From Cordia subcordata (Eukaryota; Streptophyta; Magnoliopsida; Boraginales; Cordiaceae), in NCBI GenBank assembly GCA_028554755.1, contig JAPTOF010000016.1:3571001-3635000 (forward strand): DNA of 64,000 nucleotides, read 5' to 3'. A program made the position numbers and the translations under genes. Shown piece by piece: positions 13,091 to 24,715 of the stretch. The number at the start of each line of letters is the position of its first letter. Position 1 is the stretch's first letter. The notes beneath the pieces are model-generated. The model was not told the origin of the DNA. It did not search any database and saw nothing but the letters and a program-made list of their open reading frames with translations.

Positions 13091-13494
13091 GCCCTTAAGG
13101 GCATTTGGCAGCGGAGATGATGATGTGCTGATTAGAGCGAATATGTGCCAAGGTGGAGATTTGTTGATTGTGGCCTGTATTCTTGGACAACAAGAAAAGC
13201 AAATTGCCTGATTAGCAAGTTACTTTGTTGACTTATTATCATAATAGCACATAATTAATATATTGCCTTGTTTGAGTAATATAGTGCTTTGGAAACCTAT
13301 GTACTATAAATAGGGGTTAACACATTATATTATGTGGCGGAGAGAGTCCAAAATAAAGAATCTTGTAATATTCGCATATCAATAGTAAAATTATTTTCTA
13401 CTGCCCGTGAACGTAGACTTTAAAGCCGAACCATGTAATCCTCTCGTGTCGTTCTCTTCTTGTGTTCTTTGTTTGTCCGTGTTTTTCGCTAACA

Positions 13495-14010
13495 ACATTT
13501 GATATAATTTGACTACTAATTACATTTTATCAATCCCTAATATTTCTTCAAAATATATTCCTAATTAATATTAAATCCAGGGCGAGATTAGAACAAAAAT
13601 TATTTTAATGTTAGTAAAAAATTTAAGCCGAATAAATAAGTCATGAGTAACCTTACCCTCCCCCTACTTCTATGACCCACGTGTATGATTGGCACCAAAA
13701 GTGGTCCAATTGATCAATCATGGTGATCATGCTCGAAGAAGTCAATTGTAGGACCTTCTCAGCTATCGATCACAAGAACTTGTGCGATGAATTAAGGGAC
13801 ATTGCCTGCAACTTTTTCTATTGTACATCGTGCTGTGAGTCTGTGAGACCTAGTGATGAAACAGTAACTTTAATTGGCACGTTTTTCCCGAGCCTAAGTC
13901 ACTCGCATGTCTTATAAGAAGAGATTAATAGTACGAGTATCTTGTATGCTGGAATAGACAGAAATTTTGTCGTCGGTCTCGTTAACATATGTGCAGTTCG
14001 CACGCGAGAC
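13495..14010. other. Intergenic sequence right of the Copia element
   Basis: No gene is supported. A 65-codon frame at 13720-13917 has no recognisable domain. Confidence 0.4.
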
Positions 14011-14017
14011 AACGATG

Positions 14018-14420
14018 TAGTTTGATTTTATTTGCTTCAATTTTTGTATACCCAAGGAAACCTTTTTTAAGATGAATTATGTGTTTAGCAAGTTCAAAGT
14101 TGGGAATCTCCATCGCGAAGTAATCATTCAAACGAAAGAGAAGGGTTTCTCTTGCTTTTGGTATAGCCGACCCGTAACAAAGGGGTGTTCAGAAGTTCCA
14201 AATAATGATTTAAGATTTAGTTTGATTTTAGTTGCTTCAAATTTTATACATATAAAAAACAACACTATTTTTTGATAAATTATGTATTTAACAAGTTTTA
14301 AGTTGGGAAATCTCCATTGCAAAGTAATCATTCAAGCCAAATAGTAGGGTTTCTTTCACTTTTGGCATAGCCAATCCCTAGTGATCAAAGGGTGTTCACA
14401 AGTTTCAAACAATTATTTAA
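14018..14420 (+). repeat. Diverged tandem duplication, period about 200 bp
   Basis: Two direct copies, 14018-14217 and 14218-about 14420. Both begin 'tagtttgattttatttgcttcaa' or 'tagtttgattttagttgcttcaa' and both contain the phrase pattern 'tgggaatctccat.gc.aagtaatcattcaa'. The copies have diverged clearly, so the duplication is old. There is no coding potential. Confidence 0.8.
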
Positions 14421-15347
14421 ATTTTCTTCATGCTGAATCAAACAACGGCAACCATTTTGAACAGCAATTATTACAATATATATAGCTTCGAGTTTTATTG
14501 TCGCAAATTATATTGGACTTGAAACTAGTTTATATCATGTCGGAATGGGTGAGAAAATTTTTTTTTCAACAAATTTACTTCTTGGAATTCAAACTTGCAT
14601 TCTCTTTTTTACTACTATTACTTCAACCAATAATATAGATATTATTCACAAACTTGAAGGAAAAAAAAAAATGATTCCTGGCCACTGATTTGACTCCGCT
14701 CAATAGGACTCGAACAGAAGGCATAGCTATGTAATTAAAACAACATGGTGGTCCAATTTTAGTTATAAAGAAAGACCACGCAAGACTTGAAAACAAAAGG
14801 GTTGTTTTCTTTATCCATGGGGGCCCAGAAATGTGGTTTCTGGGACTCTCAACTTTTTACTTGTGCGGCCAAGGCGGCATAAAATCTTGATAAGAATCAA
14901 GAGGATCTCATTGTCAAGTGTCGTCACACGAATTGAAATGAACTTTGCCCAAGATAAATTTCATCAAAAGGTTTTCAGAAAATTATTATCAGACACATAT
15001 TCTTGAGTAAATTGTATTATATATATACATCCCTTGATACTTTTTTAAACTTGTATAAAATTTCACGTATTTCAAAACTCGCTAGTCACTGCCAATGCTA
15101 TTATAATTTCACCCTATATACAATATAAGGTTATATATAACATAAAGTGAGATACATAACAACATCCTTTATATAACATAAGGAGATATATTGAAAAATT
15201 TTTAAATTGCAACTAATTTTATGTAATTTTGACAAGACCATAAAATATATTTTACCGTATATTCTTATACATGCCATTATTTTTGCATAGTGGTAGCTTT
15301 CGTTTAATCTACCTACAAGGAATAAATTCGAATGGAACAAATGCAGC

Positions 15348-15350
<3 letters not shown>

Positions 15351-15391
<41 letters not shown>
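15351..15391. repeat. (TA)n microsatellite
   Basis: A 41 bp uninterrupted TA run. Confidence 0.97.
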
Positions 15392-15394
<3 letters not shown>

Positions 15395-15674
15395 AGATAT
15401 TAATTCTTCCCCAAAATGCAGCAAAGTGAGTGGCTCACGATTTGGCAAGAGTAAAGGCAGCAATTAAAGTATATTATTTACATGAAGCCAGAGCCAACTA
15501 TCCCCTGCAAAAAAGAAGCAAAAAAAATTCAGCTTTAAACACGGCGCACAGTAATATATAATTAAGTTTGTGGCCTTTACTGCAAGCGTAATTATTTGTG
15601 TGCACTGAACTTTAATTCATCTTTCGGTAAATATTGGCTTTATTGATTCTAGAAGATCAGTTCTTATTCTGTAC

Positions 15675-15689
15675 TAGTACTACTACTAC

Positions 15690-15735
<46 letters not shown>
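15675..15735 (+). repeat. (TAC)/(ATT)n trinucleotide microsatellite
   Basis: Short TAC repeats run directly into about 15 ATT units. Confidence 0.95.
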
Positions 15736-16789
15736 TTAATTTTAAGAATTGAAAACATTTAAAAAAAAAAAGAATTGAAACCTTTCTTTATCCCAATCAA
15801 TTTGTATAATCTATCGATCGAGGGGTAAAGAAATTAAAGGGTGAGTTTCATCATTAAAATTTAAAAACAACGCTATAAGACGCTGAGGCAACACATGGCA
15901 TGACGAGCCAAGTTTGATTAGCATAGAAATCCAACTTAATGAGTTTTCCATGGAAGTCTTAAAACCGGTTTGAGATCGAGGTTTGGTTAAAAAAAAATAC
16001 ATTTTGCAAAAGAAATAAGTGTACGTATAAGGTGTTTAATTACGGATAAAACTAAATTTTGAGAGATCTAAAACGATATTTTGAAAACCAATATATTGCT
16101 TTGTCTCACACTATGTCCTACTCAGCTTGATAGAAAACTTTACTTGCCTCCTGGATATGGTTTAAATGGATAAAAAAGAGAAGTTCCTGAGGCATATCCA
16201 GTCTTTGTTCATTCCATGCCACTAAAAAGTTCTACTTCTAATTCATGTGGTGTATCCTTATGGCAAGTTTATACACCAGGAGGTTTATCCGGTGATGGTT
16301 AGATTAATCTATTATTTTTCAAACGATTAATATCTGTCAATTGGATTCTTTTATTATAAAAAAGAGCTCAATTTATTAGGTGTTCTTGCCCTAAAAGAGA
16401 AATAAAAAATCTTGTGTCATGTCGAAGTTGATAGCAGCATAGTAAAGCTATTAGAATTCTTCCTCCTATATTATGGATGTAATCTATTTGGATTAGCAAC
16501 AAGAGAAAAAAAAAAAACAAAAATAAACATATCATAATGATGGTAGACAAGCCATTGCCTTTCACCAGTAATTTATTGCCTTATTAATTGTCACGTTGCC
16601 GAGAAGTGGTTTTCGAAACTGAATCGAACTGTACAATTTCCAGACTTTTATTTTAAGTTGAATTACCAATTTACCATCTTACCAACGAAAGACATATGTC
16701 GATCTTAAGATAAAGCAAAATTTTATCTTCTTCTTATTGTCTTCATATAATTCCCTTCACCATTTAGCTCTTTGAGAAATAATGCTGCA
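15736..16789. other. Intergenic sequence
   Basis: No supported gene. A weak trace at about 16140-16500 recalls Copia reverse transcriptase and RNase H words (LPPGY, VS.RS). It is too degraded to call. Confidence 0.35.
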
Positions 16790-17036
16790 ATTAAACGCTT
16801 ATTTAGCTTTATTTATTTTTTTTAAAGTTTTCTTCTTAACTTTTTCTGTTTAAAAAAATACTTTTTTCAGAAGTTAAATTTTTTAATTTTTTAAAAAATA
16901 TAAAATTGATTTTTTTTAGAGGTTCAACTTTTTTTTAAAAATACAATTCAAATACTTATCTTACAAGTAGTGGTTTTCTCTTGAAAGAAAGTGTTAATTT
17001 ATTAAGAAAAAAAAAAGAGCCAATCTAAACATGCTC
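16790..17036. mobile_element. Tourist-like MITE, degenerate copy
   Basis: T/A-run foldback block with right end GCCAATCTAAACATGCTC, a member of the family seen at 33475 and 62055. The left end is only weakly similar (GCTTATTTAGCTTT). Confidence 0.45.
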
Positions 17037-17477
17037 TAACTTATGGTTCACTCATCTTTAGGCTGATAGTTTTGAATTTACATGCTAGAAAGTATTTCTT
17101 TGTGGTTTCAGATTATTATCACTTCTATCCCACAAAAAGAAAAAAAAAAAAACTTGTAATCTTTTTGAGAAGGATAGTTAACTTATTAAATTTCTTATAC
17201 GCCCTATATAATGTGCATCTTCATCAATAAACTCGCACTATTATTTTCACTAGTATGAGTTATCTCATATTAGTTAATAGAGGACATATTAGGAGAAGAC
17301 TAAACAAGATTAATTTATTACTTCAGCTATCTTTATTTAAACTATGTCAAAAGAAAGGTAGTCTTATTTTTTAGGTCGAAGATGGTACTTATATCTACAA
17401 TAATCATCTATAGAGAACATTTCTTTATCATGTCTTCAACCAATAGGAGATATCACTTTTTGGTGGGATTATGGAAA

Positions 17478-17758
17478 CACAATAAATAAATAAATTAATA
17501 TCTTCTCTATAAATTTAAATTTTTAAATAAGGTGGTAATTCTAAGAAGGTAATTTATTGTGTTAACGCGCCCCTTCATATGGAGCATAATTTATTTAGAA
17601 CTTGTATATAAACAGTTTTAATATTTTTAGGTGATGCTAAAGTTCGAATCTGAGACCGTTCGGTTTCTAAGCTCTAATACCATTTTAAAGTTATTTTATC
17701 ATCTAAAAGTTTAAGTTTATAAAGAGGATATTAGTTTATTTATTTATTGTGTTAACAA
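17478..17758. mobile_element. MITE-like element with about 42 bp terminal inverted repeats
   Basis: The left arm (17479-17521) and right arm (17712-17752) are inverted copies, differing at only a few bases: CACAATAAATAAATAAA(T/C)TAATATC.TCT.TATAAA.TTAAA. The interior has 'cgcgcccc', 'gttcgaatctgagacc' and 'gctctaataccat'. On the minus strand the last reads ATGGTATTAGAGC, resembling an initiator-tRNA primer site. That mix is common in an abundant plant repeat type; the class is not certain. Confidence 0.6.
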
Positions 17759-17763
17759 ACTAA

Positions 17764-17970
17764 GAGATTGTTCGAATTATTTTTTAATTTTTTAATATAT
17801 ATAGTTTTTTGGGAAAAAAATTATTTTTGAGAAGTTTAAGTTTTTAATTTTTAAAAAAAGTTAAAATTGAAAATCAATACAAATACTTATTCTAAAACAA
17901 AAATAAATTTTTTTTCAAAAAGAGTAAAAAAAAAGTATGCTTTATTAAAAAAATTAATCTAAACAAATCC
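17764..17970. mobile_element. Tourist-like MITE
   Basis: Terminal inverted repeats GAGATTGTTCGAATTA and TAATCTAAACAAATCC, flanked by the 3 bp target site TAA (17761-17763 and 17971-17973). The interior is T/A runs. Same family as 33475-33705. Confidence 0.6.
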
Positions 17971-18992
17971 TAATCGTAATTAACTACCTCAATGAAGAGG
18001 AACTCATTTTTAGAAGAAGGAAGAGAAACAGGAGCAATTATTAAAGCCAAAAAATCTTTCTAACAGACAAGTAAGTTGGAAATAAGTGTAGAGTAAGCAA
18101 GAATGAGCACCACACAAAAACCATTCTAGAAGTAATCTCCAAAAGTTAAACGCACGTCACCTCATGTATTACAGGACAAAGGCATGGTTCGAGCAAAGAC
18201 GATGCATTATTCACATGCGCCTGCCACACCCACATACCCAAACAAAAAATACCCACAAATAAGCTTTTATTATTTAATTTCAACTGGTAATAAATTAAGT
18301 GGTGTCTCTTTGCACATATTTCCTTTTGCTAATTATGTTTCTTTCTTTCTCTCTCTCTCTTTCTCAGTTAATAAGAGGTTAGAGTTGAATTAGAACTGGA
18401 AAAAATGGATTTTCTTTTTTGATTTACCTGATTGGATTGGGTTTCGGGTTTTTTAAAAAAGATTTTTGGGTGCAAAAACTTGACCAGAAAATCTGAATTT
18501 TTATTTATGTTTCTTGTTTAAGTACTTTGATATAATTTAATTTGAGATGACTCATCACTTATTTGAACTTGGATATATTATAGTTTAGTTGAATATAGGA
18601 GGTGTAAGCGAGCAGCCGTTTTGTTATGAATAAGTGGAGAGGAAATGTCTCAAAAGTTCTTATCACATTCCATTCCAGTGGCTCATTCAGGAACTCAACG
18701 TCGAAAATGCGAAAATTCATGTTTTCTCCTTAAAACCTTGTTTCGCCCAAGTTTTAATTTTTTTTTTAAATTTAGTATTTAATTTAATCTAAATAAGCAC
18801 AACATGATTTAACTAAAAAACTAAAAAATAAGAAAGAAGCTGAAAACTGGATAGGTTTTTATTATTTTTTCGCTTTTGAGTTATTAGAGTATGATGCATC
18901 TTATTGGCCTAAAAACTAATCCTTATCAAATCAAAAGTCAAGAAAAAAAATTTCAAAAAAAAGTAAGCTTCCCGAGCTGATTTTTGCCTTTA

Positions 18993-19406
18993 CGCCGTGT
19001 TTGGATTGAGGGGAATGGAGGGAAGAAAATAGATTGGGAAGGATTTATAAATCCTTTTTCTTGTTTGAGTAGAAATAATTTGGAGAAATGGAGTTTAAAG
19101 GGAATTGGAGCAATCCCCTCATTTTCTTTAATATTGATCCTCCCAAATTGGAAGGAAATAAAGGGGAGAGAATTTTTTTTATTGTTATGACTTTTTTATC
19201 ATTTATTTTATGTTTAAACATAAAAGTAATAAAGGATATAAATATCTATTTAAATTTAAAATTTATCCCAAACTACAAACCTTCATAAATCTTTCTTTCA
19301 CATTTTTTTTTAATTTAAATAAAAATTAATCCTTTTTTCTCCTTTCCTTTATGATCTCCTCCTTTCTTTTTCTTTGTGAAACTTCCCCTTGAACCCAAAC
19401 ACAGGG
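18993..19406. mobile_element. Tourist-like (PIF/Harbinger) MITE
   Basis: Terminal inverted repeats: left CGCCGTGTTTGGATTGAGGG, right complement CCCTGTGTTTGGGTTCAAGG. TTA target-site copies lie at 18990-18992 and 19407-19409. The interior is non-coding, with G/A-rich left and C/T-rich right arms. The right end plus 15 or so flanking bases is duplicated again at 19423-19524. Confidence 0.75.
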
Positions 19407-19524
19407 TTAGAGTCTCATCTATAAAAATTAATCCTTTTTTTCTCCTTTCCTTTACGATCTCCTCCTTTCTTTTCCTTTGTGAAACTTCCCCTTGAATCCA
19501 AACACAGGGTTAGAGTCTCATCTC
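19321..19524 (+). repeat. 102 bp tandem duplication covering a MITE end and its flank
   Basis: 19321-19422 and 19423-19524 are nearly identical copies that include the MITE right arm, the TTA target site and 'gagtctcatct' beyond it. The duplication therefore post-dates the MITE insertion. Confidence 0.85.
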
Positions 19525-20458
19525 TAGTAGTATCTCTTTACATGCAATCAACTATGAGCAAGTTGCAGTACACTATGCATGTGACATTGAAAGCGACAGG
19601 CCATTACTATTTGCTGTCACGCTTTCTACTTCACACGTTTCTGTCCCCCACACCCTGTGTGATATTCACAGATGAGGTTCTTCATACACGTGCCAGCGTC
19701 AATTAGGTCAATCAAAGTTTTACCTTCTACGTGTTGAATGCAAAAAAAGAAAAATTTCTGTTGAATTGCGTGAGAAGCGTAGAGTCAATTAAATCTTAAT
19801 TTTACAAGGAATTAAATCGCTTATTGATTTGTCCTTGTTCAATAACTGTTGGAGTTGCCTCAAGATGAACTTTTTTACTTTTACTAATAAAAATTTGCCT
19901 ATTACAAGACTTTCAAACTCGTATTATGAGCTATTCTAATTAGTTCCATCCTTGTCGCATATGTTGAACGAGCTTCACTTACCTTTGATTAAGGTTGTGG
20001 GTTCGGTCCATTTACACGGAGTTTATCATGTGGCAAGGTTGGAGGAGGATTCTCTTGTTAACAAAAATAAAAGAACTTATATCGCACAAGCTTGAATTAA
20101 TTCAAAAAATTATAACTTATTTGAAAGAGATATAGGATAAGTTATTTAAACAATATTTTAGATAATATTAATTTCTTAATTAGTTAAAACGCGATACGTG
20201 AATAAGTCTTCTATGAATTCATCCAACATTTCCCACGTTGCATGACGGCTTTTATGATACCTAATGCATTGTTTTCAATATAACCTTCCAGACGTATACC
20301 CTTATTGGGACACAAGATTGACCAAATGTGGAAAGTTCACTTTGTCATCAGAAATGGGGAGGACGATGACGGGGGAAAGATCTGAGGTACTTCTTTCTTG
20401 GTCGGTGCAGTGAAAAAAAAAATGCAAATTAAAACAGATTTGTTTCTCAGCTGAACTT

Positions 20459-20600
20459 TGAAGAATGACTATGCCAGGTTTGAATGCTTTGAATTTTGCC
20501 TGATGCAATCTTCAAATGGACAGGTTTATTGAAGAATGACTATGCCAGGTTTGAATGCTTTGAATTTTGCCTGATGCAATCTTTAAATGGACAGGTTTAC
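20459..20600 (+). repeat. 71 bp perfect-period tandem duplication
   Basis: Copies at 20459-20529 and 20530-20600 differ at one base (TTC versus TTT in 'caatcttcaaatgg'). This indicates a recent event. No coding role is seen. Confidence 0.93.
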
Positions 20601-20727
20601 TTTAATAGCAATCTCGCTTCCTATTTTGAAATAAATATTACATAATTAGTAACTTCTGCTTAAAAGAAAATAAAAATGATTTATAAGTAAGGAGAAAAGC
20701 AACATCCCCTTGTTTTTTCTACCACTT

Positions 20728-21525
20728 TTACGTTTAGTATGTAGGAATGGGTCTGGAATGGAATTGTCATTCCAACTTCTCATTCCCTTTCTTCTGTTTA
20801 ATGGAACTAATTAAAGTTGGAAAGTACATTCCTATGGAATAACCTTTTCAGGAAAAAGTAGGAAAACTCATTCTTTAGTCAAACTCAAGGAATGAGTATT
20901 CCAACTTAAGTTGGAATCATAAAAAATAAAATAAAATAAAATCAAAAAATAATTTATTATTCTCCATTTACACTCACAAATCTTCAATCGTTATTAAACA
21001 GATAAAAAATAAAAAATTTAAAAATAAAAAGCATAAAGTAAAAAATTTTAAAAAATGCATTTCTTTTTTCACCCAAAAAATAGGAGCAATTTTATTAGAT
21101 GATTAACGTTTCTCTCAATTATGTTAGAAAAAGTAAATAAATTGAAATATGGTGATAAAGATAAAAAAAAAATTGATTGAACAAATAATGCTATGTTTTA
21201 TCGTTGATCTAAAGACAAAGAATACTTTAGTTTATGTTAATATTGTATAAAAATAATTGTCGTGTATAAGTCTAAATTTATGCCAAACTAAATAACAAGT
21301 GTATTTTGGTTAATCGAATTGATTTTTATACTATTCTAATTTTGTTTTAAAATAATTTTATCAAATACATCAAATAAGATAGTCATTCCGTTTTAACTTT
21401 TTTATAGTTTTAACCAAACATAAGGAAAAAAAAAGTATTCCATTGCCATTCTGCTTTGAATTTTTTTTTGTGCCTTGAATAACTATTCCTTTCCAAACCA
21501 TTCCATCATATCAAACGGGCCATAA
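20728..21525. mobile_element. MITE-like element with 'GGAATGG' arms
   Basis: Left arm 'cgtttagtatgtaggaatgg' and right arm 'ccattccatcatatcaaacggg' are loosely inverted. Both are rich in GGAATG/CATTCC words. The interior is AT-rich and non-coding. Borders are approximate; TTA/TAA flanks hint at a Tourist-like origin. Confidence 0.5.
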
Positions 21526-21572
21526 GTTCAACTTCTCTAACTCTTAAAAACATAAGAAAAATATGGATTTTA

Positions 21573-21672
21573 GGAAGTAACTCAAGTGATTGAGACTACT
21601 TTCCTTTAAATAATGACCTATGGTTGAATCCTCTGAGAAGCAAAGGGTTGCACTAGGGGCCGAGTTGGGGGA
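21573..21672 (+). repeat. SINE-like remnant
   Basis: Contains a box-A-like 'aactcaagtgattgagac' and a box-B-like 'ggttgaatcctc' about 35 bp apart, as in tRNA-derived SINEs. A related fragment occurs inverted at 43145-43213. No target-site duplication was found. Confidence 0.4.
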
Positions 21673-21893
21673 AAGAGAAGAATGTAAGTAAAAGTACTAC
21701 ATTTATTATGAAAGATAATTTTTATTCATTTTAGCAAACACTATTGTTTATAAGCACCTACTCACCAAACAACGAAAAATATATAAGCATATTGTTATCT
21801 AAACATCTATTTATTTATTTATAATAATTAATTTTTTTATAAATATCAATTACTTATAGTTAACAACTTAAAATAAATAAGCAAATGCAAATA

Positions 21894-22195
21894 CACTACT
21901 AAAAGTTTTTGGATTTTTATCTCAAAGTTAAAAAATTCCGTCTCAAATCCAATTTGAGATGGAATTTGATATAAAAATTTCTCATCTCAAAAAACACTCG
22001 TTTCGACATTTGAGAACCGAAAATTCTATATCTAATTGAGAAGGATTTGAGACAAAAAAATATGAAAATTTTTCCTCTCCAATATAAATTAACTTAGAAT
22101 TTTTTTTTTCAAATTTTTTTGTCTCAAATTGATAAAAAATTTCATCTGTTACCCATCTCAATTTTTTGTCTCAAATTCACCAATTTATATTAGTG
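21894..22195. mobile_element. CACTA-type non-autonomous element
   Basis: Starts CACTACTAAAAG and ends TTTATATTAGTG (complement CACTAATATAAATTGG), flanked by the 3 bp target site ATA at 21891-21893 and 22196-22198. CACTA termini with 3 bp sites are diagnostic of En/Spm-like elements. The interior carries repeated inverted words GTCTCAAAT/ATTTGAGA(C/T), likely subterminal transposase sites. A sister copy lies at 55516-55766. Confidence 0.75.
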
Positions 22196-22199
22196 ATAG

Positions 22200-24430
22200 G
22201 CTCTAAAGCTTAATGAAAATATGTTAGTAGTTACAACATAGGTAATTCATATCTAGAATCAAATTCAAATATAGAAACACAGATAAAAGTAATAAAAGGA
22301 CTATTTCATCACACTTACAATAATAATTTAGTTCCTCATTTAATTATTGAAATACCCGGACCTAGAGGAGCACTCAATTAGTGTGAGATGATTTGTAATG
22401 ACGGCAAAAGCACTTAATTTGTTTACTCTTCTATTTTTCTTTTTTCTTTTTCTAGTCATCTTGATATTTTAAATTCCAGTGCTTTGTCTTTACTTTTTTT
22501 TTTTCTTTATGTGGTCAAATATTGTCTTTACTTAAACGCCAAAAATTAATAGAATATTAGACAAGGATATAAGACCAAGTTGAAAATTTTCAACCCTAAT
22601 TTTTTTAAATTTTGATACAATAAATTTGATTCCAATTTAGGCTTACATCATGTCCAAAGAACATATATTTGATATCATATTTAAAGGCTTGAAGAAGATT
22701 TGCTAGATCCCAAATTAAAGACCTTAATTAGTTAATAATATATATGCAATTGTCTATCATTAATTAGATTATGACCCAATACCAACAACTCCTAAGAATT
22801 TCTATTTTTTTCCCACCCATTTACGAGAGGACCCCATTGTTTTACCCAAATAATTAAATATTTTCTAAAGGTCAAAAAAAAATATATTAACAAATAATTT
22901 AATGTTCTCATGGAAATTATATAAGAGATGAGGTCCATCGGTCGATCCTACATGGAGAATTTACTTCTTTTCTGTTTCATTTCGACTTGCTTAGTACAGT
23001 GTGTTAACGACTTAACACTGCTACAAATTAAAAAAATTGCCTTGCTTTTAGGTTGATATTGATAAAATAAATTTTTTACTTTTAAAGCGGCACTTTGGTA
23101 AAAAAAAAAAAAAGATAAAAAAAGCAAAGGGATGTCAAAATGATAAATATTCTTTAAATTAATTAGTTGAAAGATTAATTTTTTTAAATCTACTTTTACA
23201 ACTCTAATGTACAAAGATATTTGGGTAAGCGGATTAAGCTCTACGCAGTTAGATTCAAATGCGTGATCAATATTCTAATTTTGTAACAAAATTCTTTAGT
23301 TTATATATATATATATGTATGTATGTATATATGATGAATTTCCATTTTCCATAAAAGTATACTTTTTCCCCAACTAACGGTTCTTGATGTTTCCTTTTTC
23401 CTTTTCCTAGAGATACCAATGTTAAATTACACCATCAGCAAATTATCCTTTTAACACATCATAGAAACCAGAAGGAATCATGTTATATACGTCTAAGAGG
23501 ACAAAGAAACTAAAATGCACTAATTAGATGAAGCAAAAACATCACGTTCACTATAATGATGGAATAAGATTTTTCATGCACTTGATAAAACAAAAACATC
23601 ATATTCACTATAATGTTGGAATAAGATTTTTATTTTTATTTTTTTGAAAAACAAAGAATAACTTTTTCAGGATGAAGATTATTCGTCTTATAAGTTCTTT
23701 AAGTACATAACATAATTGTCATTTATATTTCACATGATTTAGGCTAGATCTCTATGAAATAATTGTTTGACCCATTTTTCAAATATACCATAAATTAATT
23801 GATGCTGATAAATAACCAATCCGAAAATAAAAAATACTAATGCTGTATTTGGCATAAGCTTATTATAAGATGCTTATTTTATTTGAGATTTTATATAAAA
23901 AGTATGATTTGTTTCGAGTTTTCATAAGATGGTTGTAATAGAATGTCTTACTAATAATTATTAAAAATAAGTTAACGATAAATTGCTTATATCTTATACA
24001 GTATAAAAAAAGATGCAATGGAGACTTTCTTAAAGTTTGATGGAACTTTTTGTTTCCGGTGATAGCTCAAAATCAGTTTAAATTCACTTTTTTTTATTTC
24101 TCTTTTCCACTATTGAGCAAATTATAAACATTACCTCCTTTACATTCTTAAGATAAGTATCTCACAAAAAAGTTACAGGGGTAATTAAAACTTAACCCAA
24201 AGATCAAAGATTTAGTTTTATTAACCTAGGCATAATCATTATAATCCTCTTCCCTTAATATAACAAGTGAATCCAAACTTCCTTAAACCCAAAAATCAAC
24301 CTAATTTTTTTTTTAAAAAAATCAACCCTAAATCATAGCATTCATATAAAAGACAAAAAAAAAAAAAATTTTACTACCATTATTGTTGGAGAACCAATTT
24401 CGACACTGAGTTTGACCACAGACCACGTAA
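22200..24430. other. Intergenic sequence left of the MYC2 gene
   Basis: AT-rich, no supported gene. A fragment at about 23847-24010 (TGCTGTATTTGGCATAAGC...) matches the terminal arm of the MITE at 35626-36274. A direct repeat of about 45 bp, 'aaacatca..ttcactataatg.tggaataagattttt', occurs at 23537 and 23589. Confidence 0.5.
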
Positions 24431-24438
24431 TTATCTTC

Positions 24439-24527
24439 CACGTGCTATCAACTAGAATTTTTTTTAAAGAAGGAAAAAAAAAAAGAAAAAATTAGTCCTA
24501 GAGTGTTCACCTAGTATTGTATATAAG
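24439..24527 (+). promoter_or_regulatory. Putative MYC2 core promoter: G-box and TATA box
   Basis: A perfect G-box CACGTG lies at 24439-24444 and a TATA box TATATAAG at 24520-24527, about 190 bp before the chosen start codon. An extra ACGT core follows at 24530. MYC2-type proteins bind G-boxes, so self-regulation is plausible but inferred. The leader is rich in CA repeats just before the ATG. Confidence 0.6.
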
Positions 24528-24715
24528 TACACGTAGTAGTAAAAATGGTGGTGGCGCCTCCATTTTTGTGGTCCACTCAAAACAGAAATTACATATTCAC
24601 ATATTGATATTCCAATTCACCATCATATCGTTCATTGTTTTCAGCACAAAATTCCAAGTCTCACTTCTTGTCACCTAAACCAAACAAAAACACACACACA
24701 AAGCGCACACACACC

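Larger units (their letters stand above)
6888..13494 (+). mobile_element. Old Ty1/Copia LTR retrotransposon, 5'-truncated
   Basis: The 5' LTR is recognisable from about 6888 to 7109 (ends CTTAACA). It is followed by a primer binding site TGGTATTTAGAGC at 7113, complementary to initiator-methionine tRNA with two mismatches to the usual TGGTATCAGAGC. The 3' LTR is 13162-13494 (TGTTGATTG...CGCTAACA, 333 bp), preceded by a short purine tract 'aaggtggaga'. The internal order is gag, protease, integrase, reverse transcriptase, RNase H, which is the Copia order. Aligning the shared LTR part by eye gives roughly 17% mismatches, so insertion is ancient. The first 110 or so bases of the 5' LTR are missing, so the left target site is lost. 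A second solo LTR is nested at 11005-12309. Confidence 0.88.

Noticed and set aside
16140..16500. Weak Copia reverse transcriptase / RNase H similarity
   Set aside because: Only isolated words (LPPGY, VS.RS) fit, frames change often and no LTRs flank it. It is below the level I can support.
24635..24715. Upstream in-frame start for the MYC2 gene
   Set aside because: The 27 added residues are Lys/Thr/His-rich leader-like sequence absent from the family; ATG 24716 is preferred.
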